This document shows, piece after piece, positions 27,001 through 32,110 of a DNA stretch of 32,110 bases. Position 1 is the first letter of the stretch; the number at the start of each line of letters is the position of its first letter. Both the position numbers and the translations under genes were made by a program. The notes beneath the pieces were generated by a model. It did not search any database. It was given only the letters and a program-made list of their open reading frames with translations, and was not told where the DNA came from. The DNA is from Methanoregula sp. (GTDB lineage: Archaea; Halobacteriota; Methanomicrobia; Methanomicrobiales; Methanospirillaceae): the NCBI GenBank assembly GCA_026394605.1, contig JAPKXY010000046.1:1-32110 (forward strand), written 5' to 3'.

Positions 27001-27134
27001 AGAAGGCGAAGACGGATCAGGAGCGCCGGCTCGTGCAGCAGGAGATCGAGGCGACGGACGTGAAGATCGATGCGCTGGTGTATGAGCTGTACGGGCTGAC
27101 GGCGGAGGAGCGAAGTATCGTCGAGGAGAGTTAA
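24006..27134 (+). CDS. Type IIG-like restriction-methylation protein
   Basis: A single 1042-residue chain carries nuclease, methyltransferase and specificity parts. The N-terminal HsdR-like nuclease has D76 and E90-A-K92 (KFIDYSF ... FICEAKK). The adenine methyltransferase motif I is DPACGSGSF at about 400, and motif IV is NQPY at about 597 instead of the usual NPPY. Residues about 761-960 are the specificity region, and the tail carries a helical segment (LHQYLQKAKTDQERRLVQQE). ATG 24006 fits a TATA-like CAAATATTT near 23970 and a nearly leaderless message. DNA for residues 761-960 is strikingly AT-rich while both flanks are GC-rich. The last ~65 codons are repeated downstream. Confidence 0.93.
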   Translation: MAAPEAVRDLVQRYDFNKPVYHKGQKNETELRREFLDPFFRALGWDIDNNKGYSEAYKEVAHEDPIRIRGQMKFIDYSFRVGGARKFICEAKKPSVPIKDDLDAALQLRRYAWNAKLKLSILTNFEEFAVYDCNVPIRKEDTAATARIVFITFHDYLERWDTIASVFSPDAVQKGSYDKYVATAGEKHGTAGVDEKFLEDIEDWRLKLARNIALRNPALTVDDLNTAVQLIIDRIIFLRICEDRGIEKYETLHAIANGEQVYARICNLFRSADDKYNSGLFYFSKEPGRDEMPDVLSLSLVIDDAVLKHIIHRLYYPESQYEFYVIPVEILGQVYEQFLGKVIRLTASHRADVDDKPEVRKAGGVFYTPSYIVDYIVEKTVGELLKRKSPREVASLRICDPACGSGSFLLGAYKYLLNWHRDWYIEKLVPVLKDHPATSPEVRALLPEPAASGKAAKKESIYELPVYKAGNGDASKLRSDWKLTTAERKRILLNNIYGVDIDTQAVEVTKLSLLLKVLEEESEENVSKQLKLTAERALPSLHHNIRCGNSLVAPDYFDYKQAHPFNMEERKRVNAFDWKSEFPHVMAAGGFDAVIGNQPYVRQESLKEQKEYFQSRYAVYQGTADLYAYFIEKGISLLRPGGIFSYIVANKWMRANYGKPLRKFLLTKQIEEVVDFGDLPVFKDATTYPCILRVSNAQPSREFCVSKVDTLDFPDLAEYVTAHRHPIDQKSLTDGGWTLGDKRTESLLKKLQSVGRPLEEYVMGELYSGIKTGFDRAYVIDEKTKNKLIEEDSKSAEVIKPYLAGRDIKRYHPLPEGKFLIFIPWHFPLHNDPSINCASKSAENEFKKQYPAIYNHLLQFKEQLQNRNPTETGVRYEWYALQRFGSNYSSEFEKPKIVYVKFQVKPSFTFDQGVHYPNTAIFSIVRKDLPLLGILNSKLGWFLISNYCTQIQNGYQLIFQYLGKIPIYTPDFDKLADKARHDRMVALVTQMLSLHQYLQKAKTDQERRLVQQEIEATDVKIDALVYELYGLTAEERSIVEES
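26935..27134 (+). repeat. RM-tail repeat, copy A (within intact gene)
   Basis: This is the reference copy: DKLADKARHDRMVALVTQML to the stop. Parts of it recur at 28040-28320, 28817-28860, 30105-30363 and 31022-31052. Confidence 0.85.
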
Positions 27135-27146
27135 TTTTAATAATAG

Positions 27147-27959
27147 ATGAGAAAACAAACAGGTGCGGGATATATGGTACATGAAAAATTTCCGAATGAG
27201 ATAGTTCTTCAAATTCAATCATTGTTTAAGCAATATTATGGACCTAATGAAATTTATTCATCTTTGTTGAATCAAGTGCAGTCATTGGAGGGTATTAACT
27301 CATATTTACAGAAAATATCCAAATTCGAAAAAAATAAAATGGATGATGCCATTGCCGAAATGCGGTTTGCCTCGCTATTTTACTTATGTGGTTTCAAAGT
27401 CACTCTGATACCAGTATCAAATGAGAAAGGGGAGGAAAGACCCGATTTGGAAATTGTTGACAATTCGATCAATGGGCTTGTGGAAGTTAAACACATCGCA
27501 TCAAAGGATTTTGATAAAAAATTGCTAACTTCAGACTTAAAAACTGATGACGAATGTCTTGAAAAATATGGGGATTTTAAAAAAAGTTTACAATCTATCT
27601 GGGATGTTGTTTTCGATAAATTGGACCAACTTCATAAATATTCTCAAAATAAAAAATGCAATACGTTCGTCATAGCCATATGGAATTCCGTAGATGAAAT
27701 TGAGGAACTTGAAGCTCAATTTTCAGCTCCATCGATCGCATCACATATTGCAGAATTGAACCGGTACGCCACGGATATTCTTTTAATTTATGGAAGTAAT
27801 TCGAGATACAACACTTATTTTCATGCAATTCCACTTTATCGCAAATCAAATGTAATCAACCCAGAATTGATTCAAGAAATAGAGAGAAAATCTCGTGATG
27901 AAATCTTTGGCACACATCGTATTTCGTTACATGAATTGTTAAAATCAAAAAATATCTAA
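27147..27959 (+). CDS. PD-(D/E)XK nuclease-like protein, unrecognised family
   Basis: This is a 270-residue soluble protein encoded by AT-rich DNA. After a helical N-terminus it shows a restriction-fold pattern: E71 in a helix (DDAIAEMRFASLFYLCGF), then beta strands, RPDLEI with D100, and VEVKHI with E113 and K115 (D-x12-E-x-K). The C-terminal half is mixed alpha/beta (TFVIAIWNSVDEIEELEAQF). No named family is recognised. It begins 12 bases after the restriction-methylation stop and ends before RM-tail copy B, so it sits as cargo between two tails. ATG 27174 is an alternative start. A nuclease role in defence is inference. Confidence 0.8.
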   Translation: MRKQTGAGYMVHEKFPNEIVLQIQSLFKQYYGPNEIYSSLLNQVQSLEGINSYLQKISKFEKNKMDDAIAEMRFASLFYLCGFKVTLIPVSNEKGEERPDLEIVDNSINGLVEVKHIASKDFDKKLLTSDLKTDDECLEKYGDFKKSLQSIWDVVFDKLDQLHKYSQNKKCNTFVIAIWNSVDEIEELEAQFSAPSIASHIAELNRYATDILLIYGSNSRYNTYFHAIPLYRKSNVINPELIQEIERKSRDEIFGTHRISLHELLKSKNI

Positions 27960-28039
27960 AAGTAACAAATTTTTTGAAAAAATTGGTTGACTCCTTTGAT
28001 GGTACAACAATTTCTAGATTACATGTTCCAGAAACTCAC

Positions 28040-28320
28040 ACAAAGATCTTGCCGATATCATTCGCCATGACTGCATGGTCGCGCTCGTCACACAGATGTT
28101 GGAATCAGTCCCTGTCCTGATGGTCAGAAACAGATTTCGAGAAGAACTCATCAGAGTTCTTCGCTGTCTCCACTGATACCTGCCGCAGGCTAAAACGTAT
28201 CAGGAGCGCCGACTCGTGCAGCAAGAGATCGAGGCGACGGATGTGAAGATCGATGCGCTGGTGTACGAGCTGTACGGATTGACAGGAGAGGAGATTGATG
28301 TGGTGGAGGAAAGTCACTGA
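28040..28320 (+). repeat. RM-tail repeat, copy B, with palindromic insert
   Basis: The plus frame reads KDLADIIRHDCMVALVTQML, then about 22 inserted codons, then LH-stop-YLPQAKTYQERRLVQQE through VDALVYELYGL-like codons to GEEIDVVEESH and TGA. The restriction-methylation gene has the same text without the insert. A premature stop (CAG to TGA) shows it is not a functional tail. Its final TGA (28318-28320) overlaps the ATG of the HEPN gene. Confidence 0.88.
28103..28162 (+). repeat. Paired-hairpin palindromic element P1 (in copy B)
   Basis: Hairpin 1 covers 28103-28136, with 11 of 15 positions pairing around a TGAT loop. Hairpin 2 has arms GAAGAACTC (28141-28149) and GAGTTCTTC (28154-28162) around ATCA. 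The element is absent from copy A and lies at the same site as P2 in copy D. Confidence 0.75.
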
Positions 28321-28811
28321 TGGCGAAAAAGACAAGACCACCTATCTACGAACCACCAAAAAACGCTCATAATATGCTTTTAATGGCAAAAAGTGATTTG
28401 AGCATTGCACGAGCTGGAAAAAAATCAGATCAAACTCGGTATGAAACACTTTGCACTTCGTGTCAGCAAGCTATCGAAAAATCTTTCAAAGCATTGATGA
28501 TACATCACAATATCCCATATCCCCCAGAACACCCAATTGATCATCTTATAACGTACATGGAAAATAAAAAAATCGTTTTACCCAACGATATCAAAACGTC
28601 TGCACTTGCGGTTGTAACGATTGAAGGAGGCTTTTCGTTTCCATTTAGATTTCCCCTGTCATTCGGAACAGAAGTATCCCTTTCAGAATATGCAGGAAAT
28701 CGAAGATATTCGATTTCCGATGAGGGTGAACCAGATGAGCAAGAATATAAAAATGTTCTATCGCGGGTAGAAACCGTTGTGAATTGGGTTGAGCAACAAA
28801 TTCAGAAGTAA
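28320..28811 (+). CDS. HEPN domain protein
   Basis: The 163-residue protein has the HEPN signature helix (YETLCTSCQQAIEKSFKALM, about residues 41-60). It also has YAGNRRYSIS near the C-terminus, where many HEPN proteins carry their RY motif, followed by the last long helix. HEPN proteins are RNA-cleaving toxins or nucleotide-binding partners of MNT nucleotidyltransferases. No MNT gene is adjacent, and no clear Rx4-6H motif is visible, so activity is uncertain. The ATG overlaps the stop of RM-tail copy B (TGATG). The coding DNA is AT-rich compared with that tail. Confidence 0.82.
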   Translation: MAKKTRPPIYEPPKNAHNMLLMAKSDLSIARAGKKSDQTRYETLCTSCQQAIEKSFKALMIHHNIPYPPEHPIDHLITYMENKKIVLPNDIKTSALAVVTIEGGFSFPFRFPLSFGTEVSLSEYAGNRRYSISDEGEPDEQEYKNVLSRVETVVNWVEQQIQK

Positions 28812-28816
28812 GAATA

Positions 28817-28860
28817 AAGGACTGACTGAGGAGGAGATTGCAGTGGTGGAGGAAAAATAG
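28817..28860 (+). repeat. RM-tail repeat, copy C (last codons only)
   Basis: GLTEEEIAVVEEK and a TAG stop, directly after the HEPN stop, match the last 13-14 codons of the other tails (copy B: GLTGEEIDVVEESH). Confidence 0.75.
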
Positions 28861-28885
28861 AAATTACAAGTGTTTTCCATAATTC

Positions 28886-29980
28886 CTATTCCCAATCGAA
28901 TTTTGTTAATGCCAAGCGATTCTGTACATCAAGAAAAGCAATTCGTATTTCATCCAACAGATGAAATATTGACCTCATTGTTGTGAGGTTTTCCAAGTTG
29001 GGTCTTGTAGACAACAGTGCGATATTTACATGTAAAAGAGATATTGCAGCATTTTGACCCGGATCTGCCATTCCCAATGTGCTTGGTCCAGCTTGAATAA
29101 TATCGCCGTTTGGAGTACCTAATTTAAAATAAAGTCCTTTTGACGAGTTTGCATGAACGGAATGACTTGCCATTCGATAAAATGGTAAGAGATGATCCAG
29201 ATGAGCTTTTTCAACGATATCATGGAATTTTGGGTTTGGATTATTAAGAGCGTGAGCTGCCCAACCATTTGATTCTTTAAACTCTTTTTTAAATCGTTTG
29301 ATTAGTTTAGAATAAATTTCCTTATTCCGTTGAATTTCTTCTTGTGAAATATGAACATATCCCAATCTTTCAACATATTTTTGGTATTCTCTTATGGATT
29401 TACATGATTCAATGTATTGATGAAGCAGATACCGTTCTGCAACATCATTCCCACGCTCCTTAATGAAAATACATATCACAGCTATCTCATTAAGGGTTCG
29501 CCATCTGGCATTTGCACCATCTGCATATCCACTTTTCATCAAAGTGAGAACTTCCTGTGCAACAAGACAAGCCCGACCGTGTAATCGAATCAAGCATTCA
29601 AATACAAAGTCTTTATTTTCAGCGGCAGTTGGACGATTCTCTTTATTAAACGATTGCCCAATTTCTATCGATTGAAGAATAAAAAATTCCAATAGATCAA
29701 ACGGTTTTTCCCATCGTTCATTCAATCTTTTTTCAAATTCATTCTTCCAAGAACGGTGATTGTTGATCTTTTCAGGCAGTTCGTTAATTCTTTTATTAAA
29801 TTGTTCTTCACCAGCAATTTTGCAACATTCATGAATTATTTTCCCTATTGTCTCATCGAAATTTTCTGAGTAATCGATGCTGACTCCAAGTTTAGCTAAA
29901 TCATCAATTGTTTCTTTGAGTATTTTTTTAGTATTATCATCAACTTGTGAAGGATTGTCTGCATTTTTCATTTTAATCAC
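28886..29980 (-). CDS. DUF5677-like protein
   Basis: This 364-residue, mostly helical protein is encoded by AT-rich DNA on the opposite strand from its neighbours. The central block (GRACLVAQEVLTLMKSGYADGANARWRTLNEIAVI, in part) resembles DUF5677, a family frequent near defence genes. A later YRMASHSVHAN at about residue 268 holds Arg and His spaced as in HEPN-like RNases, which is only suggestive. No signal peptide or clear membrane helix is visible. ATG 29971 is an alternative start. It is flanked by RM-tail copies C and D. Confidence 0.78.
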   Translation of the reverse strand: MIKMKNADNPSQVDDNTKKILKETIDDLAKLGVSIDYSENFDETIGKIIHECCKIAGEEQFNKRINELPEKINNHRSWKNEFEKRLNERWEKPFDLLEFFILQSIEIGQSFNKENRPTAAENKDFVFECLIRLHGRACLVAQEVLTLMKSGYADGANARWRTLNEIAVICIFIKERGNDVAERYLLHQYIESCKSIREYQKYVERLGYVHISQEEIQRNKEIYSKLIKRFKKEFKESNGWAAHALNNPNPKFHDIVEKAHLDHLLPFYRMASHSVHANSSKGLYFKLGTPNGDIIQAGPSTLGMADPGQNAAISLLHVNIALLSTRPNLENLTTMRSIFHLLDEIRIAFLDVQNRLALTKFDWE

Positions 29981-30104
29981 ATCGGCATGTTTTGAATTTC
30001 ACATTTGGGAATATCGATAAATTGACTTATGGATTTACGGGCTATGTAGATTGAAAGTGATCCAATTCAATATAATTTTCCAACGGCTTCGCTAATGTCA
30101 CAAA

Positions 30105-30363
30105 GTTTGAGAAGATAGTCGCGCTTGTCACGCAGATGCTCTCAATCCGTTTCTGGCCATCAGGCCGGAGACGGATTCGAGAAGAACTCGCAAGAGTTCT
30201 TCGCTGATTGCACGAATATTTACAGAAGGCCAAGACCGATCAGGAGCGCCGGCTCGTGCAGCAGGAGATCGAAGCGACGGATGTGAAGATCGATGCGCTG
30301 GTGTATGAGCTGTACGGACTGATAGAGGAGGAGATTGAGGTTGTGGAAGCGAGTTCTGCCTAA
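30105..30363 (+). repeat. RM-tail repeat, copy D, with palindromic insert
   Basis: The frame reads FEKIVALVTQMLS, then an insert of about 62 bases, then LHEYLQKAKTDQERRLVQQE and onward to GLIEEEIEVVEASSA and TAA. Upstream of VALVTQML it differs from copy A (FANVTKFEKI instead of DKARHDRM), suggesting origin from another allele of the restriction-methylation gene. Confidence 0.88.
30144..30202 (+). repeat. Paired-hairpin palindromic element P2 (in copy D)
   Basis: Hairpin 1 covers 30144-30177: 15-base arms pair fully if two G-T wobbles are allowed, around an ATCA loop. Hairpin 2 has arms GAAGAACTC (30181-30189) and GAGTTCTTC (30194-30202) around GCAA. It sits at the same point of the tail as P1. 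Confidence 0.8.
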
Positions 30364-30402
30364 GAGGCAGAGCGAGCTGGAGAAGAAATTAATAATTTCT
30401 TC
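30355..30402 (+). repeat. Palindromic element P3 at the stop of copy D
   Basis: TCTGCCT (30355-30361) and AGGCAGA (30365-30371) enclose AAG, and the tail's TAA stop lies inside this hairpin. Ten bases on, GAAGAAATT (30382-30390) pairs with AATTTCTTC (30394-30402). The second hairpin matches hairpin 2 of P1 and P2 with compensating changes in its inner three pairs. Confidence 0.75.
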
Positions 30403-30409
30403 GATGGAG

Positions 30410-30475
30410 GTCACACACTGACCATCAAGGCCGCGTGTGGCTGGAGAAGATCCCGCAGGGATATTCGATGTCCAG
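30410..30475 (+). repeat. Palindromic element P4
   Basis: An imperfect hairpin with an ATCA-containing loop (about 30410-30440) precedes GAAGATCCC (30446-30454) pairing in 8 of 9 positions with GGGATATTC (30458-30466). CTGGA (30441-30445) pairs with TCCAG (30471-30475) outside it. The same GAGAAGA...TTCGATG frame lies 64 bases earlier in P3. Confidence 0.65.
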
Positions 30476-30559
30476 CCGCTAACCTCATCGGCAAACCTAT
30501 AACCATCCACAGAAGAGATAAACCAGAGAGCACAAAACAAAAGGAATAGGATCAGCACT

Positions 30560-30793
30560 ATGGATCAGATGAGCTATCGGGTTCTGCTCAGGAAAGAACC
30601 GGAAGGCGGGTATACCGCAATCGTTCCCACGCTTCCTGGCTGCGTCACGTTCGGCGACACCATTGAAGAAGCCATCGCAATGGCAAAAGAGGCGATCGAG
30701 CTTTACCTCGAAAGCCTCAAAGCTCACGGAGAGGAGATCCCGACCGAAGAAGGTGTCCTCGAATATACAGTCATGGTAAAGGCACATGCCTAA
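30560..30793 (+). CDS. hicB: HicB-like antitoxin
   Basis: The 77-residue protein has the HicB partial RNase-H fold (GGYTAIVPTLPGCVTFGDTI, then EAIAMAKEAIELYLESL). It neutralises the HicA mRNA interferase. No C-terminal DNA-binding domain is present, so autoregulation would need another factor. AGGAATAGGA lies upstream, and ATG 30569 is a second possible start. It overlaps hicA by 8 bases in antitoxin-first order. It is the third cargo unit in the island, after RM-tail copy D. Confidence 0.9.
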   Translation: MDQMSYRVLLRKEPEGGYTAIVPTLPGCVTFGDTIEEAIAMAKEAIELYLESLKAHGEEIPTEEGVLEYTVMVKAHA

Positions 30794-31010
30794 ACTCCCA
30801 CGGCTGACACCGCAGAAAATCATAAAAATTCTAAAGAGCCGGGGCTTTGTCCTTGACCGGACAAAGGGAAGCCATCATATCTTTTTTCATCCTGAATCAA
30901 AACGGCGTGCGGTTGTCCCGGTACACCGGAAGGATCTACCAGTCGGGACGCTCATCGAGATCCTGAAACAGGCCGGGATCGACAGAGACGATTTTAAGGA
31001 TCTCCTGTAA
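30786..31010 (+). CDS. hicA: HicA-like toxin (mRNA interferase)
   Basis: The 74-residue double-stranded-RNA-binding-fold toxin has the catalytic histidine in the motif TKGSHHIFFHP (about residues 26-36) and VPVHRKDLPVGTL following. It cleaves mRNA in a translation-independent manner when HicB is lost. It is co-translated with hicB and followed within 12 bases by RM-tail fragment E. Confidence 0.9.
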   Translation: MPKLPRLTPQKIIKILKSRGFVLDRTKGSHHIFFHPESKRRAVVPVHRKDLPVGTLIEILKQAGIDRDDFKDLL

Positions 31011-31021
31011 AATATTCTCAT

Positions 31022-31052
31022 GCTCGTGCAACAGAAGATCGAGGCGACGGAC
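31022..31052 (+). repeat. RM-tail repeat, fragment E
   Basis: Thirty-one bases match 27029-27059 of the restriction-methylation gene (LVQQEIEATD-coding) with about three mismatches. It stands alone after hicA with no open frame. Confidence 0.75.
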
Positions 31053-31093
31053 TTTTACAGCCTGAGTACTCTCCGGATCGCGGATTGTGTTTC

Positions 31094-31345
31094 TTAGGAA
31101 ATATCTTTCTTCACGTCTGGCAGCTTCCGGAAATCCTGAAGTAAAGCCGGTTCATCGGGCACTGTTGAAAGTAAGAACGCAGCGAGCGGGCGTTTGAATG
31201 CTGATGAAAGCCGCTCGACTTTACGTAAAGGTAAGATAACAGGACCCTGACCATCGCACCATTTTCGCACAACATGTTCAGGTGTTTCAATCCGTTTGGC
31301 AATATCTGCTACAGGCCACAGATTATAGAGAGTGTTTTGTGATAA
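31094..31345 (-). pseudogene. Remnant of an XRE/ImmA-IrrE-type regulator-protease gene
   Basis: By hand translation the minus frame from about 31345 reads NLWPVADIAKRIETPEHVVR, then KWCDGQGP, then KVERLSSAFKRPLAAFLL, then PALLQDFRKLPDVKKDIS and a stop. This is the N-terminal helix-turn-helix part and linker of the XRE-ImmA/IrrE family (typical text: AKRL, W..G...P...L.KL...KRPLA.F, DFR.LP). No start codon is evident and the HExxH peptidase domain is missing, so it is a truncated relic. A strong TATA-like TTATATAAAT at 31421-31430 may be its old promoter. Confidence 0.65.
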
Positions 31346-31680
31346 TCTATTAAGAGATAACCCGGATGAGAGAGAAAGTGAACACCCGATGGGGATTAGT
31401 CAGTTAAATTGGTATAGTTATTATATAAATTTAGAATATATGACGGCAACTGTTTCCTTTGAAGCGAGGAAAACTGCCCCGGTCAACCTAATATCCACCT
31501 TCGGAAAAAGTGGGGCTTAAAAGCCCGCTATTTTGCAGGTTTTTATCCGATAATACATGGGTATTATAGCAAAAGAACCGTTTTAACCAGTATTTTCCGT
31601 GGGCGTGGACACCATTTCCATTCGAAACCTGTTCCGACCCTTGTACCGGATCCACTGTCACCGACGGTAGAGGTACGACA
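31346..31680. other. Gene-poor stretch with TATA-like box and hairpin
   Basis: I see no supported protein gene. TTATATAAAT at 31421-31430 is a strong TATA-like site usable in either direction. On the plus strand a hairpin GGGCTT-AA-AAGCCC (31513-31526) followed by T-rich sequence lies about 60-70 bases beyond the start it would specify, so a small RNA is possible. The rest is AT-rich without clear pattern. Confidence 0.35.
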
Positions 31681-31766
31681 GAGATGCCTAAGGTATCTCC
31701 GGGTCTCCATTCTCCGACTCCCGTGAGGAGGGAGTGGATTGAGAAGACGTCGAAGGCATCTTCGAC
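31681..31766 (+). repeat. Palindromic element P5 in the 3' end of the right-edge gene
   Basis: GAGATGCC (31681-31688) pairs with GGTATCTC (31692-31699) around TAA, with one wobble. An imperfect middle hairpin is centred near 31723. Then comes GAGAAGACG (31741-31749) with CATCTTCGA, containing the perfect GTCGAAG/CTTCGAC hairpin (31749-31766). The order matches P3 and P4: a TAA-loop hairpin, then a GAGAAGA...TCTTCG hairpin. Confidence 0.6.
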
Positions 31767-32110
31767 TGTTGCTTTTTCAGCACCTCAAGGGGGTTGATGA
31801 TGATATGTTGCCCGGTCTTCCACTTCTCCTTATCATAATGGGGGTTGACGTACCCCTCCACGACATTGAACCCGAGCTCCCCGACTACATCGTGGAGAAT
31901 GTAGAAGCGCCGCCACGCCCGCTCGTTCTGCGTCCGCACCCAGAGCTCGCGCAGCACGAATTCCGGCATCGGGAGATTGCGAAGAGCCTCAATCTCATCA
32001 GGAAAAAATTTTTCAGCCGGCGTCTTGTCATCGATGGAGTACCGTACCTTTTTCACTTTCACAACTGCAATCACCGCGTCGCGGAAGATGAACGCATCAA
32101 ACGGAAATTC
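31688..32110 (-). CDS. Nuclease-like hypothetical protein, N-terminus beyond window
   Basis: The frame is open through the right edge: EFPFDAFIFRDAVIAVVKVKK precedes the GTG at 32074, so the true start is off-window. The text FDAFIFRD...VVKVKKVRY followed by FPDEIEALRNLPMP and VLRELWVRTQ resembles archaeal PD-(D/E)XK-type proteins that read FD...(Q/E)VK. Here the Q/E position appears to be K, so activity is doubtful. The last ~25 residues (Ser/Pro-rich, KMPSTSSQSTPSSRESENGD) and the stop are encoded by palindromic element P5. Confidence 0.65.
   Translation of the reverse strand, partial: EFPFDAFIFRDAVIAVVKVKKVRYSIDDKTPAEKFFPDEIEALRNLPMPEFVLRELWVRTQNERAWRRFYILHDVVGELGFNVVEGYVNPHYDKEKWKTGQHIIINPLEVLKKQQSKMPSTSSQSTPSSRESENGDPEIP

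Noticed and set aside
28103-30480. Regularly recurring hairpins as a CRISPR array
   Set aside because: The units are not direct repeats of constant length with unique spacers; they vary in sequence and spacing and no cas gene is present.
24006-31052. Island as a transposon or integrative element inserted at tRNA-Lys
   Set aside because: No transposase or integrase gene is visible, and I found no second copy of the tRNA 3' end (22800-22827) downstream.
31111-31302. Minus-strand frame of 63 residues as a gene
   Set aside because: The neighbouring frame on the same strand carries the XRE/ImmA text, so this one is a shadow.
31332-31520. Plus-strand frame of 62 residues
   Set aside because: Crosses a TATA-like box, low-complexity codon use and no homology I can recognise.

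Overview
The window comes from a euryarchaeal methanogen, most likely order Methanomicrobiales (Methanoregula-like). The evidence is archaeal: P-stalk L10/L12, Spt5 and Sec61-gamma-type SecE, a GEK1-type D-aminoacyl-tRNA deacylase, MptE pterin pyrophosphokinase, a Thg1-like enzyme, a DHH/RCK fusion, TATA-like promoters, leaderless or GTG starts, and oligo-T terminators. I inferred the order from gene content and sequence feel; no search was run.

Region 1 (1-6600) is mostly on the minus strand. A kdpC cut by the left edge is followed by a 600-base gap, then two adjoining informational units: dtdA-ftsZ-secE-spt5 and rpl11-rpl1-rpl10-rpl12, separated by a terminator and a promoter. The ftsZ product appears to lack about 33 residues that include the catalytic T7 loop, while the rest of the protein is intact.

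Region 2 (6740-12640) holds a small Cys-rich protein, moeA and a moeA/binding-protein fusion in a coupled plus-strand operon. A REC-PAS-PAS gene follows, then a convergent SLOG-fold gene. A diverged copy of the last codons of the moeA fusion lies on the far side of the REC-PAS gene, so that gene sits between duplicated gene ends.

Region 3 (12764-23891) is housekeeping: ileS, a Thg1-like gene, a PRC-barrel gene and a site-2 protease with CBS domains on divergent promoters, a flavin reductase-like gene, the minus-strand set DHH/RCK-mptE-radical SAM, tRNA-Lys(CUU), rubrerythrin, and a small Cys4 protein.

Region 4 (24006-32110) is a defence-type accessory island. A type IIG-like restriction-methylation gene has a GC-rich body and an AT-rich inserted specificity segment. 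Its 3' end is repeated downstream as four decaying fragments. Between the fragments sit AT-rich cargo genes: a PD-(D/E)XK-like protein, a HEPN protein, a DUF5677-like protein and a HicBA pair. Beyond the last fragment are an XRE/ImmA gene remnant and a nuclease-like gene cut by the right edge. Paired-hairpin palindromic elements with compensating arm changes are inserted in or beside these fragments. The repeated-tail and cargo layout, the hairpin family and the T7-less FtsZ are the most unusual things in the window.
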